Shown in pieces: positions 52,802-63,936 of a DNA stretch of 64,000 nucleotides. Within the stretch, counting starts at the first letter, position 1; each line of letters begins with the position of its first letter. This stretch comes from Mesostigma viride (taxonomy: Eukaryota > Streptophyta > Mesostigmatophyceae > Mesostigmatales > Mesostigmataceae), in assembly GCA_009746045.1 (NCBI GenBank), contig RPFO01000022.1:5228504-5292503 (forward strand). Direction: 5' to 3'. The notes under the pieces are model-generated. The model saw only the letters and a list, made by a program, of their open reading frames with translations. It was not told where the DNA came from and ran no database searches. The translations under genes were made by a program, and so were the position numbers.

Positions 52802-54422
52802 ATGACTCCATGTCTGGCTTTGCTCCGCTGTATACAGGTAGTATGCTTAGTTTTTATTTCTCTCTTTTGCTGCGCGTCGACCAAGAGTCATAACAGTCAC
52901 GACGACTGCCAGGCAAAACAATTGAAGCGCCTTGATGATTTCAACCAATGGGCATCCAAACAGTCCTCAACCCGGAGTGAAAAGCACAAGAGGATGGAGG
53001 CATTGCTGGAATCAATGCTCCAGTGCTATGGCCACCAAGCCGACGAGGATTCGAACAAGAAGGTTGCTTGCCAACTCAACAAAATGGGGATTGATGTCAG
53101 CGAAGGAAACGTCCTTTTAGTTGGAAACGGGGGGAGCGTTCTTAATAACCATATTGGTTATAAGATTGACGAATACCCTCAAGTGCTCCGCTTTAATAAC
53201 ATCCGCGTAAAGGTAGGCGCCAATCTTTAAACAAATTTGGCGGCGCTATTTCTGCCTACATAATATTCAACGTTACAGCCCCTGTTGCTACTCACAAAAA
53301 TATCGCCTTTCGGCGCAATACTTGCCGCGACTTTTAAACTGTTTTCTTGGCAATGCTGCAGTCGCTGACCCCAGGACCCCAATGCTTGTTGCCGTGGGTG
53401 CAGGGTTTTGAAGATATCGTAGGCTCGAAGACCACGATAGCGTTCATAGGGAGCACGTACGAGATTTGCCCTTGTACGGCCGAGCATAAAATGCTCGGCA
53501 TTAAATCGGTCGAGTGCTGTAGTGATGAGCACGCAGCCGCCTTCTGGGCCAATATCAACAACCCCGAGCACGTCAGGGTCATCTCTGCCTCCACGCGGAT
53601 ACCGGCCTTCCTCTTCACGGCTCCGTCTGCGCCCGCGGCGGTCCGCAGCATGCGCCACGTGTACCGCTTCCAGGTATGCGCCTTGTGGCTCGACACGTGG
53701 AGGCCAGTCACATTTTCATGGTGATGGTAGTGTGCAGCGTAGTCTAACAAATTCCCTCCTCCCCCCAACCCTAACTGCCCCCCCCCCCCTCCCCCCCCAC
53801 CCGCCAACCTTCCCCCCCCCCCCCCCCCCTGTTTTGCTCTGCTTCCTCTGTTGCATCCCCCCTTTTCTTCCTCCCCCCCCCTCACCTTGTTTCACTTCCT
53901 ACACCCATCGTACCCCACCACCCCACCACCACCACCCACCACCACAACACCACAACACCACAACACCACAACACCACAACAATGACGACACAACACCCCG
54001 CCCCCACCCCACGACGACCACAATACCACCACCACGCCAACACCCGCGGCCACCCGCAGCCATGGCCGGTGGGCAAGCTCGCCAACCGCATCCTCGAGAA
54101 GCTCTCCCGCTACGACTCGCGCGTGGCCTCGCGCTTTGACGACAAGGTCACGCTCCGCAATGGCATGTACACAATCATGCTCCTCCTAGAGTGCGGCGTG
54201 CGGCCCGTGCTCGCTGGCTTTGACATCAACTACGACGCGTCCACCGCGTACGTGCACCACTACTACCCGCGGGATGACGAGCCCGCGGTCGCACTCACAG
54301 GTGCGGCCAAGGAGGAAGCGGTCAAGGCGCACCAGAAGGGGTACCATGACTTTGATGCCGAGGCGCGGGTGCTGAGGGAGCTGGTGCAGGTGCACGCGGT
54401 GGAGCAGCTGAAAGTGGACTAG
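52802..54422 (+). CDS. Glycosyltransferase family 29 (sialyltransferase-like), three exons
   Basis: Exons 52802-53212, 53404-53673 and 54060-54422 join in phase 0 at AAG|GTAGGC...GCAG|G, CAG|GTATGC...GCAG|C and encode 347 residues, normal for GT29. Residues 5-24 are a hydrophobic signal anchor, giving a type II Golgi protein. Sialylmotif L is residues 104-133 (VLLVGNGGSVLNNHIGYKID, then RFNN), followed by GFEDIVGSKTT. Motif S is about 258-282 (TLRNGMYTIMLLLECGVRPV, then GFD). Motif III is HHYY (293-296). Motif VS is H323-x4-E328. All catalytic signatures are present, so it is probably active. Animal members transfer sialic acid from CMP-sialic acid; a plant relative transfers Kdo. In a scaly green alga, 2-keto sugar acids of scales are plausible substrates (inference). 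Confidence 0.88.
53755..53985. repeat. Homopolymer C tracts and CCACAACA repeats in GT29 intron 2
   Basis: The intron (53674-54059) contains several C runs, the longest about 18, then ACCACAACACC-type repeats. It is almost all pyrimidine in the first half. Such tracts are prone to length change and sequencing error, but lie outside the coding exons. Confidence 0.9.
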
Positions 54423-55912
54423 AGAGGCTGTTGGTTAGCACAGGATCGCGACTATCAAGTACTGCACGCGGGGACTGACGACGGAGTCTCCCAAGGTGCA
54501 CGCGGTGGAGCCACTGGGGGCGGATTATCGGAGACGATTTCATGAGCACGGAATTTGCATTTTGCAAGGCAACCCTGTCCGATCATGTGGAATCATTGTT
54601 ACTGGCCACTAAGGACCGGCTGATGACCGCTGACGTGCGATTCTGGGAAGCGCTTTTGGTGGGAGCGGATGGGTGCGGCTGGCTTCCAGGTTTCGGGTGG
54701 TAGCTACGAGTTTTGACTGCTACCGACTCATCCAGCACGACCTGACCTGGTGCAACTGCGGGGGGGGCGGGTTCAACGTGGGCGGCGGTGTCTCCACATG
54801 ACACCTGGGCAACATTATCGCGAGGCGAAACAGCCTGAACAGCGGGTTTCCATGCGAAGCTGTCGGATGCAGGCCTGGTGGCGTACACCGTCTGGGTGGC
54901 GATAGGCGAGCAGGCGGTGGCTATCCATGAGCAAGTCCAAATGGAGACGAAAGGGGGGGCGCAAGCGGCTAAAGTCATAACGGAAGACGCGGGGTAGCCG
55001 CTGGGCACGGGGTTAATGGGATGGGACGTTCGTCCAGTGGCGATGGCTGACTAATGTGCACATAGACCGCAGGAGGGCTGATCCACGGGGGGGTTGTGCA
55101 TGCCATGGTGGGCAGAGGGCCCGCACAGGTGCAGGTCAGGGCAGGTCCTGCATGGGCACGTCAGCTCATGCATGTCAACTGGGAAGCCATACGCGTGTGT
55201 GCTTGGTGATGGAGAAGACACCTGCCGCTCCACACGGCAATGAGTATTGGGAAAAAAATCGGCTGCCTTCTATTTCCCCTGGTGTACGTGCCCTAGTGTC
55301 CGTGCGCGGGGAAACATGCCGGGCTTTGCGGGGGCGACCCGTTTGGCATTTGCCCGTCTGGGTCGGTCCCTTGTCACATGCTCGCGCACTAGATGCTCCG
55401 GTCGGGGCTTCATGGTCGTGCACACGGTAGCCGTGCGCCCTTGCCACCGACCCTCGCGTTGCCTCCGATCCCTACGTTTACCGGGCTCAATAATCCTCGC
55501 TTACTTCGACCTCGGGTTTAGTCGCTCGCCCAATCGGTGGTGTAAGCACCGCGATGACGGCAGGCTCTACCGTCGTTGAGTCTTTTGAGTCACATGCACC
55601 ACCGGAGTCGTTGCGACCTGCGCCGTCGCGACCTGAGCGTTTTGGGACCTTGGGCATTGGGAGTTGTGAGTCTTCGGGACCTGCGCTGCTCGGACTCTTG
55701 AAGTCGTTTGCGGTTCACCTTGCACAGCCGCAGGATGCACGGTGCGCAGCTGTCATTGCCGCGGGATGTGTGTATGGGATTGTGTGCACCCCAGCGCTGC
55801 ACCGTCTGTCCAAGCTCGACAATCTATCGTTTGCTGTGACATCTGGCCGCCTGCCTCAACATCATCGCCAGCCGGCCCCTTTTGTGAAGCCGTTGTGCAG
55901 GCGATGAGCTCA

Positions 55913-56006
55913 TGCGGACGATGAGGGGCAGCCTGCCCTGTGCGGACGATGAGGGGCAGCCTGTCCTGTGCCGACGATGAGGGGCAGCCTATCTTGTGCG
56001 GACGAT
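55913..56006. repeat. 28-bp tandem repeat
   Basis: Three full units and one partial unit starting TGCGGACGATGAGGGGCAGC, with a few substitutions. Confidence 0.9.
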
Positions 56007-56639
56007 CTGAGGTCCTTCGCGCATGGTTTCCACCCTGACGAGCCCCGCATGTGAGCATGCCCCGCATGTGAGCATGCCGCGCATGGTCGCCGTGACACCG
56101 GGGCATCTCGGCTCGGGGCCAAAGCTATTATTTTTACCGCTATTATAACAGTTTTTTAAACAGCTGTTATGACAGGTCTCTGATGTCGTGAAGCAGTGGC
56201 CCGGGCTACCATTGTGCATGGCAAACCCCTTAGGCAAACCCCTTCGGGACGTGCTCTTGCGTCCCCTGCTGACGCCGGCAACGCAAGTCCACGCTATAGG
56301 GCTAGGAACCCGACTACCTTTCTCTATGCGGGCGAACCCCAGTGGCTGGCCCTAGGGCTGCCGCTAGCGAATCCCAGTATCCTGCCCCCTTGGCCAACGG
56401 TCGCCCTTGTGAAGGCTGGCGCGCCTGCCGTCGGCCTGGTCCTGAACTGTCTGCCACGCCGCTGCCATTGCCAGTGCCTCTGCGCGCGCGCCGCGTGGCA
56501 TGGCGTCGCGACCGGCCGCTGTGCGTGTTGAATCCAGCCACGGTACGAGGAGGCTTCTTTCTTCTCTAACCGGAACCATAGCACGGCTGCCGTGTCATGG
56601 TGGTCCCCCGACCTCAGGTGCATTGTCGTATCTGGCGGA

Positions 56640-56705
56640 ACGGGTGGGGTCGGGTGGGGGTGGGGTGGGGGTGGGGGTGGGGGTGGAGGTGGGGGTGAGG
56701 GTAGG
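56640..56705. repeat. GGTGGG-type G-rich repeat
   Basis: Runs of GGTGGG/GGGTGG on the plus strand. Four or more G-runs are close enough to form a G-quadruplex in principle. Confidence 0.8.
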
Positions 56706-57580
56706 GGCGGGCTCCTAGCGCTCGAGGGAGTGGGGACACGGGGGGGTACAAATCCGGCGGGTGGGGTGAGGTGCTTGGGCCATGAAGGGCATGGGGGCAT
56801 GGGCACATGGAGGGTTCATGCTATCGGGTCACACAGGGACTATGAGATGATGACCGGTGCATGCACTGCCCAGCGTGACGCTCCCTCCAGGGACGCTGCT
56901 CGGATCGGGCGGTCCCCCCTCGTACGGCTGTCCTTGTCGCTAGGCGTAGCGAGGGGGCCCGTTTTGGACGCCAGTGTGGTTGGTTTCCATGGCTCTCGGG
57001 CATGCAGCGCCGAGGTGGTTGACGAGCCGCGTGTTGGACAAGCCGTGTGTGTGGGATCCCGCGGGGTGGGAAGGTCATGGGGCTGGCGTCCGTCACGGTC
57101 TGCATGGGATTGGGCGGTGCCTCCGGGGTGGGAGCGCGGCGCCTAGTGCAGGAGAGCTGCGGCGCGGGATAACAAGGGAGGAGGCCATTTGCTGCAGTCG
57201 CTCAGGCCCTTGCCGCAGGGAGGCCGTTGCCGTGCTCTTGTCTTTGGTGAGGGCTATCGGCTCCCTAGCCCATCCCGCCGTCTTGAGATGCCCGCATGCG
57301 CCACCTGTCCCGCCACACGGGCGCAGCCTCTGAGGGATAGTCGGCGGGCCCCCACGTGCATGTGACCATCCGCCCTCCCACTTTTGGGCCTGGCTATCCC
57401 TGGGCCAGACTCCTAGGCCCTGCTGCTCTTAGGCCCTGCCCCTCGGTGTACTCCTTGGCCTGTTCTGGGTGGGCGTCTCGTTGGGGACATCCACCCGACC
57501 ATGTTCCTGGTGATCGCTTGAGGGACTGAAAACGTGGGGATGGAAGCATGGGTGCAGCGTAGGGACGCCGCACCCATGCT

Positions 57581-57660
57581 CAGTCAGTCAGTCAGTCAGT
57601 CAGCCAGTCAGTCAGTCAGCCAGTCAGTCAGTCAGTCAGCCAGTCAGTCAGTCAGGCAGT
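57581..57660. repeat. CAGT tetranucleotide microsatellite
   Basis: About twenty CAGT units interrupted by CAGC. Confidence 0.95.
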
Positions 57661-59140
57661 TTATTCCTCCCACGCCGGTCATAGCACCCATTGAAGGGGA
57701 TTCAATGCATTTCTCGGCGTGTAGCACTTCACCGTCATCGGCACGGCGTGCTGTGAGCCGATGCGCAGTTGTCAACCGGCACTTGGCTCCATTCGCCACG
57801 TGCATGCATGGGCGAGTGTTGTCAACAAGCGGCTGAGATGGGTGATCGTTTCCCTGACCCGCCATGCATGGGAGCGGGACGAGGAGGGGAGGGGAGGGGT
57901 GCGTGCATGCCTGCTGCAATTGGTGCCCACCTTTCAATTAGGTTCACTGGCGTTCTGTGGACCACTTGTCCGCCTAGGTTTAGTTATGAATAAAGACACC
58001 GGTGGGGCGCCAATGGCGGCGGCCCCCCTTGGGGCACGAATGGCATGGCCGCTTCTTGTTGCGGCTCTCTTTGGTCTGGCGATGCGAAGCCTTACAGTGG
58101 CTCTACTGCTCCGCCAGAATGGCTCGCCTGATCTGGCCGCTTGCTGTTAGGAAAAGAAGCAGCAGAGCTAGAGGCAGAGTGCTATGGTGTGGGCACCATC
58201 CGATCATGTCTGCTTGCCGGCCGGGAGATCCTGTCGCGCCGCCACGTGGCGGCTTCCTTTATTGGGAGCAGTCCACTGCCTTGTGGCGACCTTCTTCCTT
58301 GTGCGGGTCCCTGGCTGTGCGGCTACGCAGGAGCAGTCTTGCGGCCCGGTGTGGAGGGGCAGAGCGTGGGCTGGTGATGCTTGAGCAGCAGCTGGGGTGC
58401 ATTTGTGATCTTGTGAAAAGTTTCTGTCGGGATGAGGCCTCCGTCAGGCTTGGAAGCTAGGCAACGCCGCCTGTGGGGCATGCTTTCACGTCATTGAGAC
58501 AAAACTGGTGGGTGGAATGCCTGCGTTTCTTAGAAGTTCTGCTTAGGTGCTACTAGTTGCCTTTGCTGGTGCCTTTCACCGGCAGCAAGGTGTTGTGCCA
58601 ACACGGCGCATCCAGCCGTGATCAGATTCCGGTCTGGCATACCGTGCATGTTGTGAATGTGGATGCAAATGCAGGCAAAGCCAGGTTAGCTGTCTATAAG
58701 AAGTAGAATGCAGCTTTTCTTCTGTGAATATACCGTGCAAACAACCAGGTTGGTTCCTGGGTAGCTACATGTTCCCACTCGCGGAAATTGCATGCATGTG
58801 CACGCAATATCATCAGAATCTCAGACAAAAACGAATCTCAGTACGGTATTTATTTATTGAGAATGATAAATTACGGAGATGAGACCGGCATACGGTAGAC
58901 AACTACGGTATATCTTCTAAGTTTATCCGCCATCTGCACTGGTTGTCTCATTTGGTAGAGATATAGACCTGTACGTTATGTAAGTGATGCAAGTACTTTC
59001 CGTACTTTCTGCTGCACGTACAGGTCCGTAACTAGTTGAGCGCAACATGTTGCAAGCCTGTTGAAAAAACAGCTATAGCCTGTTGCATGTCCATTACTAG
59101 CTACAAAGCACCTGTACACGTTCGACTGCGGACGCACACT

Positions 59141-59167
59141 GTTGTCTCACAGTATCAAGGAGACAAC
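59141..59167. repeat. Short inverted repeat GTTGTCTC/GAGACAAC
   Basis: 8-bp arms at the left edge of the first array copy. The same octamer forms the longer hairpin at 59487-59530. Confidence 0.7.
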
Positions 59168-59425
59168 CAGCGCAGGCCAGAAATCGGGAGAATCCGGATC
59201 ACGGTAGCTCGAGCCTGCCGCTATCTTGTCCGCGTGTTCGAGTCGTCCAGGATGATGAATATGAGTGGTGATGGAAATGTGTAGCCTTGTGCATTGAAAT
59301 TATCAAGGAGACAACCAGCGCTTATTCTGATCAGCGCTTATGGCTGGCTTACGTGTAGAGCGACTAGATGACCAAGACGGTGGGGCCGGAAACAGCTTGC
59401 TTGATCAGGGCGTGTGTTTCGAGCC
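59153..59425. repeat. Segmental repeat copy 1
   Basis: A unit of about 151 bp starts ATCAAGGAGACAACCAGCGC, followed by a truncated second unit and a tail (59341-59425) ending TTTCGAGCC. The same arrangement recurs at 59855-60242. No coding frame is conserved. Confidence 0.85.
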
Positions 59426-59486
59426 TAACTGTATGGCTAGCTAGCAATTTAATGATTTAAGGTACATTCGACCATGAATGAGCACA

Positions 59487-59530
59487 TAGTTGTCTCACTT
59501 AACGTGAATGTTAATTAAGTGAGACAACTA
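59487..59530. repeat. Perfect 16-bp inverted repeat (hairpin)
   Basis: TAGTTGTCTCACTTAA at 59487-59502 and its exact complement at 59515-59530, with a 12-nt loop. It lies between the two copies of the segmental repeat. Confidence 0.9.
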
Positions 59531-59854
59531 ATGACTACTATAAACCCCCATATACGCATGTGCAACGAGGAGGGTGCCCGGCCTGCTTGTCCATCTATTG
59601 GTATTGTAGGTGTCGCTCTGAAAGTTCTAAGCAGTTACTTAGCAACACAACTAACTCCGGCCTTGATAACTAACTAGCTATTGAAGTTATTGCATGCTGG
59701 CCTGATGATAGCCGCGCTATGTACAATGTTATGTGTCTCTTGTACCATAAAGTTGTATAGACGACCGCTCACCGGATAAGGATTATATCAATTAATCCCC
59801 AGCAGCGGTTGGGGCATGATACAGATAGTCATGGTTAATTAGCTGTTGTGTCAT

Positions 59855-60242
59855 TATCAAGGAGACAACAGCGCAGGCCAGAAATCGGGAGAATCCGGAC
59901 CATGGTACCTAGCTCGAGCCTGCTGTTATCTTTTCTGTGTTTTCGAGACGTTCAGGATTATGAATATGAATGGAGATGGAAATGTCGAACCTTGTTCATT
60001 GAAATTATCAAGGAGACAACCAGCGCAGGCCAGAAATCGGGAGAATCCGGACCATGATAGCTCGAGCCTGCCGTTATCTTGTCCGCGTTTTCGAGTGGTT
60101 CAGGATCGTGATGAATATGAATAGAGATGGAAATGTGTAGCCTTGTGCATTGAAATTATGGCTGGCTTACGCGAAGAGGGACTAGATGACCAAGACGGTG
60201 GGGCCGGAAACAGCTTGCTTGATCAGGGCGTGTGTTTCGAGC
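59855..60242. repeat. Segmental repeat copy 2
   Basis: Two nearly full units (from 59855 and 60007) and the same tail (60158-60242) as copy 1. Differences are mostly substitutions, with one deleted C near 59868. Confidence 0.85.
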
Positions 60243-60652
60243 CGGTTACTGGCCTGGAATGTCTAGTGGCGAGCACCATTGCACTGCGATTGCTCACGGC
60301 TCTCACCATTTACAAGAAATAACCCGCAAATGGAAAACCACAGAAAAGGTACCTAGCTAGTCAGTCATTACGTTAGCCATGCCATGTTTCCAAACGTTCA
60401 AGAACTGCACCACGCAGAGCAAAGGCGAAAATCCGGAGGACACACTTTCAAATGTGCAGCGGGAACCAAACGTCCACATGCATATGCCAGAAAACATCAT
60501 GTATATACCACAAGTCACATTAACATGGCCTTTGTGTGTGGCCCATGACAAGATTATGGCTGCATTGACCTAGGATTGGATCCCACCACTACCCGGGATG
60601 TGTCTGGCTAGTGGTGGAGTATAGTTGAGTTAAAATGAAAAGGTTACATGGT

Positions 60653-60693
60653 ATTAATTAATTTAATTAATTAATTAATCAATTAATTAATTA
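60653..60693. repeat. TTAA repeat
   Basis: About ten TTAA units, AT-only apart from one C. Confidence 0.9.
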
Positions 60694-61175
60694 GGAACAT
60701 AACTCCGTTGGGAGTATATGTAGCACATAGCCCAGAGAAGGGGCATATGGCCTATCATACATTCTAAGCTACTTCCTGCAAGGGTGGGAATGTAAAGGAC
60801 CCTTGCTCTAGGTGCACCAGGGCACTTGCATCCCCATGATCTTCAAGCTATGCCCAGCGAAGGGGGAGCCTGTCATGAGGGGGAAGATCAGCATGGCTAT
60901 CTATACAAAAGGCTAAGGCATGGCATCTCAGCAGAGAGTTACTCCCTGCATGGGCACAACATTACTAAATAAGGCTAGGCATCGTCTGGAGTGTGGCACA
61001 TCATAGTAGGCACACATGTACATGATTAAAATAAAGCGCGGGGCTTAGCTGGGATAGTGCCTCTAGGAGGCGTACATGTACATGGCCACGGTCTATCTAT
61101 TCTGCACTACTACTGCTGTATTCCCCTAAGCTGGGGCGTCTGGAGTCGCTGGGGCCGCGGGGGGGGGGGGGTCGC

Positions 61176-61664
61176 CTACCAGGGCTTGTGGCCGACGTAG
61201 ATGGCCGCCCCCTTCCAGTACACCGGCTGCCCCGCCTTGGTCTGCCGGAGCTGGAGGTAGGTCGGCCACAGCTCCCGTCGCCGTTGTTGCTGCGCCAGGG
61301 TCAAGTCGTCATCAAGGGTGAAGAGAGTCTTCTCGAGCCGCTTGCGGCGTCTGAGAAAAGAAATCTTGTCCGCCGGGGTCTTAAAGGTGAGAAGGAGCGG
61401 GGGCGGCTCTGCCTTACCCCGCGCGCGGGGAAGGCGGTGGGCGGCCAGCTCAATCTCACCGTTTAGGCCCATGCGACCAAGGATTTCTCTCTCAAACGCA
61501 CGCAAAAGCTTCTCGGAAGTCTCACCTTCCTCCATGGTGAAGTTCTTGACAATGACGTTGAGGCTGCGCTTGGCGAGCTCGGCCTCCTCGCGGAGGTCAA
61601 GCGTCTGCCGTTGGAGCTGGGCTGCGACGGCGGAGGTGGTGGAGGTGGTATGTTGCTTAAGCAT
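61176..61664 (-). CDS. LINE ORF1-like RNA-binding protein, C-terminal part
   Basis: 162 codons from ATG at 61664 (MLKQHTT). A helical start (coiled-coil-like, residues 1-32) is followed by LNVIVKNFTMEEGET, then LPRARGKAEPPPLLLTFKT, then DDDLTLAQQQRRRELWPTYL and a QPVYWKGAAIYV end. This layout (coiled coil, RRM-like strand, conserved RR..L..L block, aromatic-basic end) resembles LINE ORF1 proteins, which coat LINE RNA. No endonuclease or RT follows on this strand, so the element is truncated, or this is a related host protein. The ORF may continue upstream into 62064-62862 through an intron or gap. Confidence 0.45.
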   Translation of the reverse strand: MLKQHTTSTTSAVAAQLQRQTLDLREEAELAKRSLNVIVKNFTMEEGETSEKLLRAFEREILGRMGLNGEIELAAHRLPRARGKAEPPPLLLTFKTPADKISFLRRRKRLEKTLFTLDDDLTLAQQQRRRELWPTYLQLRQTKAGQPVYWKGAAIYVGHKPW

Positions 61665-62063
61665 GTCCGCCCAGGTGGTGATAGTTAGTCTAAGTCTCCC
61701 GCCTGTAGCCTAAGTGGACACGTGCCATCACCGCCGGCGCCCAATTGGGTACTGGGACGGTGCTGGACTAGAGCAGTCGTGGCATGGACACGTGGCTAGA
61801 CTCAGTATGTGATGAGCCGGTACCTCAGTACCGGGACTGTAGTTGTCATGTTAGGACTGACTAGATCAGGTTGTAACTGATAGGCTAGTCCGTCCAGGAT
61901 CAGTAAGTTAGGCTTAACTTACGCAAAGTCTGGTCAGCCGCAATTGACGGCTGACCAGCGGTATATGTGCCATTCTATCCTAATGCCAAGGTGTCTCGTC
62001 GTCTCCACACTGGCCATTTGGCATCGTCTGTGTGCACTGAGTTTCCCAAGCTCTCAGCCTACA

Positions 62064-62862
62064 CTAACTGTGATGGGAGGAGCATCGCCGGCCAGGCCAG
62101 CCGGGGCTGGCTTGGCGGCAATGTCCTTCACCGCCTGGGCGGTGAGGCCGGCCTGCGGTGTTCTGCAGAACCTCGATAGCGATGGCGTTGTCCTTAAGAC
62201 GCTCACTGTCGATGTCACGGAGCTGGGCGGTGATGGCGTCGGAGGTGGAGGTGGTGGCGGTGGAGGAGGCGAGGAGGGTGGAGGTGGCGGTGGAGATGGT
62301 GGAGGTGGCGGTGGAGAGGAGGGGGAGCTCGGCAGCCAGCCGGCGTGCTGCCCATGACCGCCACATCTGCTGCGATGGGGGCCATGTGCTCCTCGAGGGC
62401 CTCCTGGAGGAGTGAGCGGATGGAGGCTTCGGTTAAGGTGGTGGTGAGGGGCTTTGGGGGCCAAAGCTCCGAGATGGAGCGTCCAAGCTTAAGGAGGGAG
62501 AAGAGAGCGTATTCCTGGAGGTGGGGGCGGCGGAGGCTGGGGAAGGGGTCGAAAGAGGAGACGCGATTCAGGCGAGGATCAAAGAGGCGACCTCGGTTGA
62601 AGAGCTGCTTGCACAATTCAACAAGCGAGGCGTGTGATCCAAAAAACACGCAGCCCAGGATGCGTTCCTCGGTAAATTTGTCCAAGAAGCCGGGCTGGCG
62701 GGCTTCGGCTACAAATTCGATCTCGACCCAGCTCGGCTCGGCAGGGCGACTGCGCTTGGGTTCTGGCGACGCTGCTGGCGATGCGGGCTCAGCAGGGGGC
62801 TGGGCGACCACTAGAGCTTGGCTAGTGGCGCCGCTGCCTTCTGGGCCGGTTGGCGAACTCAA
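62064..62862 (-). pseudogene. Probable N-terminal part of the same ORF1-like protein, frame-switched
   Basis: The frame from 62862 (MSSPTGPEG) gives about 165 residues of protein-like sequence (PSWVEIEFVAEARQPGFLDK, HASLVELCKQLFNRGRLFD), then degrades into His/Pro-rich repeat. Another frame continues with Ser/Thr repeats and AITAQLRDIDSERLKDNAIA. The switch falls in a GGTGGAGGTGGC repeat (62238-62325), where indels are likely. Followed by 61176-61664 it resembles one ORF1 interrupted at 61665-62063. I do not recognise the N-terminal fold. Confidence 0.4.
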
Positions 62863-62899
62863 GCTGCAGCCGGGGCTGCAGACGTATTTTCATTGCTAA

Positions 62900-63932
62900 G
62901 CGCAGCCGCCAGGCTGCGTTGCGTCGAGAGGCGTTTGCTCATCGTATATTGCGTAATAGCTTCGGAAAATTATATCAGCATGTGCGTCGTAAAAAGACGC
63001 GTCGATTGTGATATTCACGGCTAAATTCGGTGCTCAAACGTGAAAGTTATGAGCTCCGCCGTCAGCCATGGCTACCTCGTGGCTCGTGGCGTGTACATGG
63101 TATTCCCTGCTTGAATGCCGCATTCGAAGTTTTTGGGGGTGCCAGCCCTTAACTAACAATCCGAGGGACATGCCATGTAGCGGGTAGCTAGTTCTAGCGG
63201 TCACGCCAGGCGTTCTCCGTGATATGCATGCCCCCGGCCGGCGGCCATGCCGCATGCAAGTACTAACAACTATAGATACATGGCATATGATTTTTTGCTT
63301 ATAAGTTGACATGCTCACAGTTTTCATGACTCTGGCATGCTCTTTTTCATGCATGCACACCCGGTGCCAGGCTGGCCCTGCACTCATGTATCCAAGAGAC
63401 AACCCAAATATATAGTTATCAGCTCAACAAGAACGTGATGCCGGTGCCGGCATGCACGTGCCTCCCCGTTAGGATCCCTCGAGGGGAAAAAACATGCAGG
63501 ACAACCTGCTGCCATGCGTGGATGCAAGTTGTGGACTCACAAATTAACTCCACCCCGGCGGGGAAGGATCATTAATTTGATCACCCACCAGGGGTTCCTA
63601 TGGCGCGGCACCCTTGTCCGGCCCGTCGCAACCCACTAGCAAAAGTTGCTCGTGCCCCATGCACACCGATCGACGCGGCGCGGCCCGGACCTATGTATGT
63701 GACACAATTGCTTGAGGATGCAGCAGGTCTTCTGGGATCATGTGGACTCCGCGTGAGGGTAGACCTGTAGAGGACCCTCAAGTATATATACCCTGACAAT
63801 ATACCTACCCAATCACGAAGGCTGACCTCAAGTGTTCATTGGATAGATCTCCTAGGGTAGAGTTGATATTGATAGATTAGAAGATCTGATGTAGTAGATA
63901 GCTGTTGTAGATAGATTAGACCGGTATGACTG
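62900..63932. other. No gene recognised
   Basis: Open frames are short and unconvincing. A further GAGACAACC motif occurs at about 63396. Nothing else stands out. Confidence 0.5.
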
Positions 63933-63936
63933 TTTG

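Larger units (their letters stand above)
54423..59140. other. GC-rich region without a recognised gene
   Basis: Several frames of 90-180 codons exist on both strands (such as 54583-55008 minus, 55554-55907 plus, 56592-57146 plus), but none shows a domain, codon pattern or splice-linked partner I trust. Local repeats are listed separately. A host gene with short exons could be hidden here. Confidence 0.4.

Noticed and set aside
53227-53885. Minus-strand frames opposite the GT29 exons
   Set aside because: They overlap exons with clear sialylmotifs and read through C-tract introns as poly-Gly.
54583-55008. 141-codon minus-strand frame downstream of GT29
   Set aside because: No recognisable domain, low-complexity ends and a start not in good context. 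It is kept only as part of the unassigned region.
56592-57146. 184-codon plus-strand frame starting in the GGTGGG repeat
   Set aside because: The first third is poly-Gly from the simple repeat and the rest shows no domain. GC-rich chance ORF is the simpler reading.
61944-62357. Plus-strand Gly-rich frame at 62 kb
   Set aside because: Antisense of the Pro/Thr/Ser repeat in the ORF1-like region.
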